Origin: an uncultured Gammaproteobacteria bacterium
GTDB lineage: Bacteria; Pseudomonadota; Gammaproteobacteria; SZUA-140
DNA: 6,354 nt
Assembly: GCA_945788675.1 (NCBI GenBank)
Contig: CALZMY010000118.1
Span: forward strand, 1 to 6,354
Direction: 5' to 3'
The notes under the pieces are model-generated. The model was not told the DNA's origin. It saw only the letters and a list, made by a program, of their open reading frames with translations, and searched no databases. Positions 1 through 5,343 of the stretch are shown here, piece by piece. Every line of letters begins with the position of its first letter. Position 1 is the stretch's first letter. A program made the translations under genes and the position numbers.

Positions 1-10
1 AGATACATAA

Positions 11-61
11 ATCGATTTTATCAATTATTAATAATTTTACAATCAATTGGATCGAATTATT
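11..61. promoter_or_regulatory. AT-rich upstream region of the rubrerythrin operon with operator-like repeats
   Basis: Seen: a perfect 14-bp palindrome, AATTATTAATAATT, lies at 23-36. The heptamer ATCAATT occurs at 20-26 and again at 42-48, 22 bp apart, which is about two helical turns. Related sequences ATCGATT (11-17) and ATCGAATT (51-58) flank them. The spacing on one face of the helix would suit a regulator that binds in tandem, or an IHF-type bending protein. The sequence does not match FNR, OxyR or IscR consensus sites well enough for me to name a regulator. AT-rich DNA produces such repeats by chance fairly often, so the regulatory role is inferred. Confidence 0.3.
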
Positions 62-69
62 GCAGATTG

Positions 70-83
70 CTACGATTGCTTCA
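70..83 (+). promoter_or_regulatory. Possible -10 region of the rubrerythrin operon (shared 14-mer)
   Basis: The sequence CTACGATTGCTTCA contains TACGAT at 71-76, a 4/6 match to a sigma-70 -10 box. Transcription would start near A83 and leave a leader of about 31 nt before the ATG. The -35 candidate is weak (TTGGAT at 47-52, 18-bp spacer). The reason to take it seriously is that almost the same 14-mer, with TACAAT as the -10, occurs at 2150-2163 upstream of the next operon. GATTGCT is also repeated at 65-71 and 74-80. Confidence 0.3.
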
Positions 84-113
84 CCACATTGAGATAACCA
101 CTGGAGAGACACC

Positions 114-590
114 ATGACTGATAAAGCAATATCACAAACCGTTAAAAATCTGGAGGCCGCATTCGCTGGCGAATCGATGGCCAACCGCAAGTATCTGTTC
201 TTCGCGCGCCGTTGCCGCGAACTGGGTGCAAATGAGGTGGCCGAGGTGTTTGAACACACTGCCGCCCAGGAGACTGAACACGCTCTGGCACATCTTGAGT
301 TGCTCTACCCAGCCGATACCCTCAGTGTTGAAAAGATGCTTGAGATGGCGATTGAAGGCGAGACCTATGAATATACAGAGATGTACCCCGCCTTTCGCCA
401 TACTGCACTGGAAGAGAAAGAACACGCAGCGGTCAGCGAAATCGATGAACAGATCGAGGAGTCAAAAGAGCATGCGGAACGCTTTACAAAGACCCTTGAG
501 ATTGCGGAAAAAAGGTTTGCCGCGCTGACCAAAATAGAGCAGAGACACGCGAACAAATATCGTAATACACTAGAGCAGTTTTCGTCGTAA
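114..590 (+). CDS. rbr: Rubrerythrin (diiron peroxidase lacking the rubredoxin domain)
   Basis: This 158-residue protein is a cytoplasmic ferritin-like diiron protein. Rubrerythrins reduce H2O2 to water with electrons from rubredoxin. Visible ligand motifs are E20 (FAGES), E53 and H56 (ETEH), E83 and E86 (GETYE), and a C-terminal ExxH with E142 and H145 (IEQRH). This matches the ligand set I recall for Desulfovibrio vulgaris rubrerythrin (E20, E53, H56, E94, E97, E127, H130). The usual C-terminal rubredoxin domain with its CxxC pairs is absent; a separate rubredoxin is encoded 53 bp downstream. Between the GExxE helix and the final ExxH there are roughly 26 more residues than in the classical protein, rich in Glu, Lys and His (about 98-125). 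The ATG at 114 has a good Shine-Dalgarno (GGAG at 103-106). The family call is secure. Peroxidase activity is inferred. Confidence 0.93.
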   Translation: MTDKAISQTVKNLEAAFAGESMANRKYLFFARRCRELGANEVAEVFEHTAAQETEHALAHLELLYPADTLSVEKMLEMAIEGETYEYTEMYPAFRHTALEEKEHAAVSEIDEQIEESKEHAERFTKTLEIAEKRFAALTKIEQRHANKYRNTLEQFSS

Positions 591-643
591 ATAAATACGC
601 GATTCAGCAGGTTTATTGCATCAATATAATTAGGAGAGTAAAG

Positions 644-808
644 ATGAAGAAGTGGAAATGTATTATTTGCGGATTTGTGTACGACGAGGCAGAAGGCCTC
701 CCTGCTGAAGGGATTGCCCCTGGCACGCGCTGGGAAGATATTCCTGACAGCTGGGAATGTCCCGAGTGCGGCGCAGGAAAAGATGATTTTGAGATGAGCG
801 AGGTCTAA
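644..808 (+). CDS. rubA: Rubredoxin
   Basis: This 54-residue protein starts MKKWKCIICG and has the usual rubredoxin length. It is a small cytoplasmic one-electron carrier with a single iron held by four cysteines: C6-x-x-C9-G near the N-terminus and C39-P-E-C42-G near the C-terminus. Other family marks are YDEAEG, GIAPGTRWEDIP and the GKDDFE tail. A strong Shine-Dalgarno AGGAG (632-636) sits 7 nt before the ATG. The gene lies between rubrerythrin (53 bp upstream) and the rubredoxin reductase (3 bp downstream). Its likely job is therefore to pass electrons from the reductase to the rubrerythrin, replacing the fused rubredoxin domain of classical rubrerythrins. It could also serve other acceptors such as a flavodiiron protein or an alkane hydroxylase, but none is encoded here. 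Confidence 0.96.
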   Translation: MKKWKCIICGFVYDEAEGLPAEGIAPGTRWEDIPDSWECPECGAGKDDFEMSEV

Positions 809-811
809 GCC

Positions 812-1963
812 GTGACTCGACCAGAGGCACTTGTCATTATCGGAAGCGGTCTCGCGGGCTATACTTTAGCCCGCGAGTTTCGCAAGCTCGATCAAACCAC
901 TGCGTTAACGGTGATCACTAGCGATGATGGCGCCTTCTATTCAAAGCCGATGCTCTCCAACGCATTGAGCAAGGGTAAAGAAGCGGCACAACTCGCCACA
1001 TCGACAGCTGATGAGATGGCCGCCACGCTTAATGCGACCATCATGAATCACACCAACGTTTCTGCGATCGATGCAGAGCGTCGCATGGTGACGACATCAA
1101 ACGGCGATGTCGCCTACCACGCTTTAGTACTCGCCTGCGGCGCGGTCCCGATCCGACCTCCCATGGATGGCGATGCTACTGATGAGGTTTTATCGATCAA
1201 CAATCTTACGGACTATGCTCGCTTCCGTGAACACCTTGAAAAAGCACAACGGGTGGCTATTATCGGCCCGGGACTGATCGGCTGCGAGTTTGGCAACGAC
1301 CTGGTCAATGCCGGTAAGGCGGTGACCATCATTGGCCCTGACGCTTACCCAGTCAGTGGACTATTGCCCACCACCGTCGGTCGCGCACTAAAGTCTGCAT
1401 TATCAACGCAGGGTGTCGCCTGGCACCTTGGTAATACGGTAAAAGCAGTCAACAGTAACGGGATGGGTTACCGTATTACACTCGATAGCGGTTCAGAGAT
1501 TACTGCCGACCTGGTCATCTCGGCAGTCGGCCTGCGCCCCAATATCACACTGGCCGAAACAACAGGGCTCAACGTCAATCGAGGCATTGTCACCAATCGC
1601 TTGTTACAGACATCGGCAAGCAATATCTATGCACTGGGGGATTGTGCCGAAGTAGACGGTATGAACCTGCCCTTTATTGCGCCCATGATGGTAGGAGCAC
1701 GCGCACTGGCAAAGACATTGAGCGGTAATGAGACGGCAATTGATTATCCTGCGATGCCAGTCGTCATCAAAACACCCAGCTGTCCGCTAGTCGTCTCACC
1801 CCCCCCTCGAGACGCCGATGGTGAATGGAGTTACGAAGGAGATGCCCCCAATATCACCGCGCGCTTCAACGATGCAGATGGAAACCTGATGGGGTTTGCG
1901 CTTGCAGGTGATGCCGTAATGAAGAAGCAGGAATTTACCAGCCTACTAGCGGCGATACCGTAA
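812..1963 (+). CDS. rubB: NAD(P)H:rubredoxin oxidoreductase (FAD-dependent, RubB/AlkT type)
   Basis: This 383-residue cytoplasmic flavoprotein is close to the usual length of Pseudomonas-type RubB. It should oxidise NAD(P)H through FAD and reduce rubredoxin. Visible domains are an N-terminal FAD dinucleotide fold (IIGSGLAG, 9-16), the family-typical SKPMLS (44-49), LVLACGA (105-111), a second dinucleotide fold for NAD(P)H (IIGPGLIG, 150-157), and the FAD-binding YALGD (273-277). A C-terminal region of about 65 residues follows. There is no redox-active CxxxxC pair, as expected for this branch of the pyridine-nucleotide oxidoreductases. The start is GTG at 812, three bases after the rubredoxin stop, with GAGG at 800-803 inside the rubredoxin gene, so translation is probably coupled. 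Preference for NADH over NADPH cannot be told from inspection. Confidence 0.93.
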   Translation: MTRPEALVIIGSGLAGYTLAREFRKLDQTTALTVITSDDGAFYSKPMLSNALSKGKEAAQLATSTADEMAATLNATIMNHTNVSAIDAERRMVTTSNGDVAYHALVLACGAVPIRPPMDGDATDEVLSINNLTDYARFREHLEKAQRVAIIGPGLIGCEFGNDLVNAGKAVTIIGPDAYPVSGLLPTTVGRALKSALSTQGVAWHLGNTVKAVNSNGMGYRITLDSGSEITADLVISAVGLRPNITLAETTGLNVNRGIVTNRLLQTSASNIYALGDCAEVDGMNLPFIAPMMVGARALAKTLSGNETAIDYPAMPVVIKTPSCPLVVSPPPRDADGEWSYEGDAPNITARFNDADGNLMGFALAGDAVMKKQEFTSLLAAIP

Positions 1964-1982
1964 CGCGATTATTTCAGTTACC

Positions 1983-2024
1983 GCATTACATGGAGCGCTT
2001 TGCGCATAGCGAGCGAGGTAATGC
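1983..2024. repeat. Hairpin-forming inverted repeat after the rubredoxin reductase gene
   Basis: GCATTAC (1983-1989) and GTAATGC (2018-2024) are exact reverse complements, 7 bp. A smaller stem, GCGC-TTT-GCGC (1995-2005), lies inside the loop. It starts about 20 bp after the rubB stop, so it could form the 3' end structure of the operon mRNA. No run of U follows, so it is not a standard intrinsic terminator. It might instead stabilise the 3' end, or belong to a dispersed REP-like repeat. Confidence 0.35.
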
Positions 2025-2062
2025 TCAATATTGTTCAAGCGATAATTTCGGCTCCCCTCAAA

Positions 2063-2123
2063 CTATTTCAAATATAAGCAGGTTATTTTCAGCAATGAAA
2101 TATATTCTCATGTTGTGAAATAG
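2063..2123. promoter_or_regulatory. Nested TTTCA/TGAAA inverted repeats (possible operator)
   Basis: Within the 1964-2240 spacer, CTATTTCA (2063-2070) is the exact reverse complement of TGAAATAG (2116-2123). Inside this pair lies a second one, TTTCA (2087-2091) and TGAAA (2096-2100), separated by GCAA. All four half-sites are nearly symmetric about position 2093, and the outer sites lie 20-21 bp from the inner ones, about two helical turns. This layout is what a dimer-of-dimers repressor or activator site would look like. It ends about 27 bp upstream of a candidate -10. No known regulator is assigned. Confidence 0.3.
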
Positions 2124-2149
2124 CTCAAGTTTTTATTATGTAAGAATAT

Positions 2150-2163
2150 CTACAATTGCTTCA
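2150..2163 (+). promoter_or_regulatory. Probable promoter -10 region of the lipoprotein/DUF1501 operon
   Basis: The sequence CTACAATTGCTTCA contains TACAAT (2151-2156), a 5/6 match to a sigma-70 -10 box, with a likely start near A2163. There is no good -35 at 16-18 bp, which fits an activator-dependent promoter. A CRP-like half-site, TGTGA-N6-TCAAG (2114-2129), is centred at about -41.5 from the predicted start, the class II activator position. The 14-mer differs at one base from 70-83 upstream of rubrerythrin. The implied leader is about 78 nt. Confidence 0.35.
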
Positions 2164-2172
2164 AATGAAGTG

Positions 2173-2217
2173 TAATGCAGGGAAAAATATTGTGACGTTG
2201 ATCTCTGCCTGCCATTA
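2173..2217 (+). promoter_or_regulatory. Leader hairpin upstream of the lipoprotein gene
   Basis: TAATGCAGG (2173-2181) pairs with CCTGCCATTA (2208-2217), giving a 9-bp stem with one bulged C and a 26-nt loop. If transcription starts near 2163, this structure would sit in the 5' untranslated region, ending 23 nt before the ATG and 10 nt before the weak Shine-Dalgarno GAGAG (2228-2232). It could affect translation or mRNA stability. It does not resemble a riboswitch class I know. Confidence 0.3.
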
Positions 2218-2240
2218 ATAATATCTTGAGAGACTAAAAC

Positions 2241-3788
2241 ATGAGAGATGCGATAAAACAAGCTGTGTTGGTGATGTTAACAGCAGTTGTCCTCACTGCA
2301 TGTAAACCCGATTCACCGAGCCAGGGGGCCGATACTGAGAGCACCGCTGGACTCTTTGGTGCCGCAGTTGTCACGGGTGAAGCCGCGCCACTCACCTCTA
2401 GCGAATACAACCAGTTATCAGCAGAACAGCAATACGCCGTTTCAAACCGCCTGATGGGCACGCTCTACAAAGGGATTCCTGCTGATGAGTTTTTTGACCT
2501 GAGCCAGGGACTGGGATCTCCAAAAGTTGGCGGGGGCGGTAACTTCATCAACCGAACAGCACTCCAGTTAACTAAAGAACTTCCTGACGCGGGTGATTAC
2601 ATCGAGCAAATGAACGACAAATATGACTTCAACTCGACACGTTATTCACAGGAGATGCCACTGGCGTTGATGTTCGATCTTCCTGTCAGCCGGGATCTCT
2701 TTTCACACTGGATGGCCTACACCCTGGCGAACACCATTCTCTTTTCTCCCGCACTCGAGATGGACTCAGCGGATTACTTCGATGTCCACAGGGTTTATAG
2801 CAAGCTCGTAAGTCGCATTAATTCAAATATGAGTATCCGTGACATCATCTATCAACATATGATTTCTCAGGAAAACTGGCGTCGTTTTCGCTCACCAGAA
2901 GATAATACTCGCGAGATGATCGAAATCTATCTTGGCCTGTTCGATAGAGATGACGAAGTACCGAAGGCCTCACAGGCCTGTCAAAACTGGTACCTGACTG
3001 GTGATGATCAGGATTACCAGCTTGTCATTACGCTCGATGAAAACATAGTGCCGCAAAAAGTACTCGGCCAGTGGATTAATACCTGCTTTGATTTTTATCG
3101 CACTGTGTCAAACCACCCCAAGGTAGTCGCCAGGGTGGTCAATGTACTGGTCGACCAGTTCTTTGTGGACATGGAACAGGCTAAACGTGCTGCGCTGGTG
3201 CAAAGCATCGTCAACAGTAACCCAACACGCTTTGAGCACATCTTTACCGCCATTCTTTTTTCACGCGAATACCTGCTTAACAGCGAACGCCCTAGACGCC
3301 TGGAAGAGACCTTTTTCAATATTGCGCACCGTACAAAGTGGCACCCATATAGACGCTTCTTTCAGGATCTCAATAATCCATCTGGCAGCGCTTCAAATCC
3401 AACCCTGGCACAAATGAAGCAACCGGGAATGACACTCAAACTTGGCCGCTGGGCAGAGCAACCGCTGGATTCTCTCAGTTTTTCCTATTACCACAAATTG
3501 ACACGTGAACGCCTGTTACTTGACCGAAGAACAAACCTAACAAACGATAACGATGCGGGCTGGGAGCCTGACTTTATCGAAAAAGCTGAGAACCTCAATG
3601 CAAATGACTTTATCCATTACCTCTTTTTAAACAGCGTTGGTCGCAAAGCCAATGGCCAGGAGCTAACCGTTTTAAGCGATGTCATTGCCAATCGAAACTA
3701 CGGTAATAATCGCACAGGACAGACCATGATCATATTTGATTATATTTCTCGGTTACCCGAGACATATTTCAACAACCGCGTAAATTAA
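2241..3788 (+). CDS. Secreted lipoprotein of unknown function, distantly DUF1800-like, partner of the DUF1501 protein
   Basis: The protein has 515 residues. The N-terminus is a lipoprotein signal: a hydrophobic stretch (8-20) ending in the lipobox LTAC with lipidation at C21. K22 at +2 argues against inner-membrane retention, so outer-membrane anchoring is likely. Residues 22-50 look like a flexible linker. The rest is a soluble, mostly helical domain with no CxxCH haem site. Segments resembling DUF1800/planctomycete-type modules in order and pattern are SPEDNTREMIEIYLGLF (218-234), NHPKVVARVVNVLVDQFF (291-308), FTAILFSREYLL (335-346) and FIHYLFLNSVGRKANGQE (457-474). These recall the family's NENYARELMELFTLG, HPxxA, AIxxSxEF and LYxxxLGRxPxxxE patterns. 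Two cysteines (C247, C282) could form a disulphide. The start at 2241 is the one that gives the signal peptide; its Shine-Dalgarno is weak. The next gene begins 15 bp downstream. DUF1800 and DUF1501 genes are known to occur side by side, which supports the link. Molecular function is unknown. Confidence 0.75.
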   Translation: MRDAIKQAVLVMLTAVVLTACKPDSPSQGADTESTAGLFGAAVVTGEAAPLTSSEYNQLSAEQQYAVSNRLMGTLYKGIPADEFFDLSQGLGSPKVGGGGNFINRTALQLTKELPDAGDYIEQMNDKYDFNSTRYSQEMPLALMFDLPVSRDLFSHWMAYTLANTILFSPALEMDSADYFDVHRVYSKLVSRINSNMSIRDIIYQHMISQENWRRFRSPEDNTREMIEIYLGLFDRDDEVPKASQACQNWYLTGDDQDYQLVITLDENIVPQKVLGQWINTCFDFYRTVSNHPKVVARVVNVLVDQFFVDMEQAKRAALVQSIVNSNPTRFEHIFTAILFSREYLLNSERPRRLEETFFNIAHRTKWHPYRRFFQDLNNPSGSASNPTLAQMKQPGMTLKLGRWAEQPLDSLSFSYYHKLTRERLLLDRRTNLTNDNDAGWEPDFIEKAENLNANDFIHYLFLNSVGRKANGQELTVLSDVIANRNYGNNRTGQTMIIFDYISRLPETYFNNRVN

Positions 3789-3803
3789 GCAGGTATCATT
3801 ATT

Positions 3804-5258
3804 ATGGAAAGAAGAAAATTCCTGAAACACCTTGGTATCCTTGGTGGTGCTTGTACTGCAGCATCTATGCTGGGCGGTCGTAGCCTTATTTCACCCAGCA
3901 TGGCGGCCCTGAATACTGGCAACGCTAATAACGTTATCCTGAATGAAGTCAATTACGTGCGGCCCACCGTGCTTCCTCAGGTCATTCATATCTTCCTTTA
4001 TGGCGGCCCATCAGAACTGGCTGGCAACCTGACTAACATTGAAGATATTAATGCCAACTCGCAAAACCCTTACCCTGCCAATTTAGACCCGAATGACGCC
4101 AACACCATTGTTACCCCCAATAATTTCTGGGGCGGTGGCAATAATGGCGCGGGTGGTGAAATCATGGAAAGCCTGATTGCCTCCGGTGATATGACCATCT
4201 TTCGTACATTGAATCGTGTGAAAGAGGATTCTAAAGCGCATCGTCCCAGCATTTTTCAAAATCTGACTGGCCACCTGGACGCAGAAAACAGCCCGGGTAT
4301 GGCAACCACACTGGCGGCAGTTTTGACTGCGCACGACGCCTTTGGTAAAGCCCCTGAAGATATGGTATTACCCTTTGTTTCTTTCGAAGGTGATTCGCTA
4401 ATATTCCAGCTTGCAGGCCTTGATATTCCATTAGGTGCTAAATATGTCGCGCTAGATCAGAACTTTCGCAACCCTTATGACCGCAACAACAACTCCTTCG
4501 TTTCAGGTCAAGGTGGTTCCGACCCTGCCAATCTTGTGGGTGCAAACGAAGATGCGATTGATGCCCTTGCGCGCAGCACAGCACAACGCGAAAAATTCTT
4601 AAAAGTGAGGGAGGCATTCACCAAACGCCGAGAGCTCGCTGACTTTATTCGCGCCAGTTTTAATGCCGCAACAATCGATGCTGGTTTGCCAGTCGACCCG
4701 AACACGAGCGCGCAAATCGCCTACCCCGACACCAACTTCGGACGTCGCATGAAAGCGGCTGTCAGCCTGGCAATCAACAATCCTGATAGTTTGTTCATTT
4801 CAATGGGCAGCGGTGGGCTCGGAGGCTGGGATGATCACGACTCAAGTCTTATAGAGTACCCTGCACGCATGCGTGACCTGATGTCATCACTTGAGGTTGC
4901 TGTCAAACATATGAACCTCACCAATCGCGACAATATTATCATCAATGTTTATGGTGATTTCGGTCGTAATGTCAATTTAAATAACTCAATCGGCTGGGAC
5001 CATGGCAATAATCAAAACCTGATGACGCTCGGTGGAAAAGGGATTCCCGGGCGCACCCTGGGCAAGATTGTGGGCAAAACAATGCGTATTGGCGCCTCAG
5101 GTGTCAACCGTCAGTTCACCTCACCGACTGCTGACAGTTATCAGGCGGAACCTTTCTCGGTTGCGTCATCGGTATACAAGTACTTTGGTGTTCAAAATGG
5201 TAATGTCCTCAACGACGATCCACCACTGGATGAAAATGCACCTAATGAGGCGATCTAA
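3804..5258 (+). CDS. DUF1501 family protein, Tat-exported
   Basis: This 484-residue protein has a twin-arginine signal peptide: ERRKFLK at 2-8, a hydrophobic region (10-25) and a likely cleavage site SMA/AL after A34. It is probably folded in the cytoplasm with a cofactor or metal and then exported to the periplasm. DUF1501 marks are IHIFLYGGPSEL (61-72), corresponding to the usual FL.GGPD, SKAHRPSIFQNLTG (143-156), GGWDDHDS (340-347), NVYGDFGR (381-388) and GWDHG (397-401). The family belongs, by fold, to the alkaline phosphatase/sulfatase superfamily, and its conserved Asp/His are probably metal-related. The usual S-E-F-G-R appears here as G-D-F-G-R. Residues 80-119 are rich in Asn and Gly and probably form a loop. 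The substrate is unknown. The gene lies 15 bp after the lipoprotein gene with a modest Shine-Dalgarno (AGGT, 3791-3794), so the two are almost certainly cotranscribed. The family call is firm; enzymatic activity is not established. Confidence 0.88.
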   Translation: MERRKFLKHLGILGGACTAASMLGGRSLISPSMAALNTGNANNVILNEVNYVRPTVLPQVIHIFLYGGPSELAGNLTNIEDINANSQNPYPANLDPNDANTIVTPNNFWGGGNNGAGGEIMESLIASGDMTIFRTLNRVKEDSKAHRPSIFQNLTGHLDAENSPGMATTLAAVLTAHDAFGKAPEDMVLPFVSFEGDSLIFQLAGLDIPLGAKYVALDQNFRNPYDRNNNSFVSGQGGSDPANLVGANEDAIDALARSTAQREKFLKVREAFTKRRELADFIRASFNAATIDAGLPVDPNTSAQIAYPDTNFGRRMKAAVSLAINNPDSLFISMGSGGLGGWDDHDSSLIEYPARMRDLMSSLEVAVKHMNLTNRDNIIINVYGDFGRNVNLNNSIGWDHGNNQNLMTLGGKGIPGRTLGKIVGKTMRIGASGVNRQFTSPTADSYQAEPFSVASSVYKYFGVQNGNVLNDDPPLDENAPNEAI

Positions 5259-5288
5259 ATAAACTAGAAAGATCTGAAACTCGATACA

Positions 5289-5322
5289 TGCCATGAGGCG
5301 CTCAAAATTGCGCCTCATGGCA
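5289..5322. terminator. Perfect 13-bp hairpin between convergent genes
   Basis: TGCCATGAGGCGC (5289-5301) and GCGCCTCATGGCA (5310-5322) are perfect reverse complements around an 8-nt loop. The hairpin lies 30 bp after the DUF1501 stop and 21 bp from the stop of the convergent apbE gene, the expected place for a shared bidirectional terminator. Neither side has a strong U-tract (CGCGATATTTCT on the + side), so it may act mainly as an RNA 3' end barrier. Confidence 0.7.
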
Positions 5323-5343
5323 CGCGATATTTCTATCCAAAAG

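Noticed and set aside
11..24. FNR box around ATCGATTTTATCAA
   Set aside because: Only the ATCAA half fits; the other half mismatches at most positions.
132..425. Antisense open frame (97 codons) across rubrerythrin
   Set aside because: It lies wholly within a well-supported gene on the other strand and its product shows no recognisable domain.
625..630. Perfect TATAAT between rubrerythrin and rubredoxin, as a separate rubredoxin promoter
   Set aside because: Transcription would start at about 637, inside or after the rubredoxin Shine-Dalgarno, and there is no fair -35 box. It is more likely AT-rich spacer inside one operon.
1983..2024. Standard intrinsic terminator after rubB
   Set aside because: The stem is interrupted and no U-tract follows, so it is listed only as a hairpin repeat.
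2241..3788. Planctomycete-type cytochrome c (DUF1587/1592) identity for the lipoprotein
   Set aside because: There is no CxxCH haem-binding motif; the only cysteines after lipidated C21 are C247 and C282.
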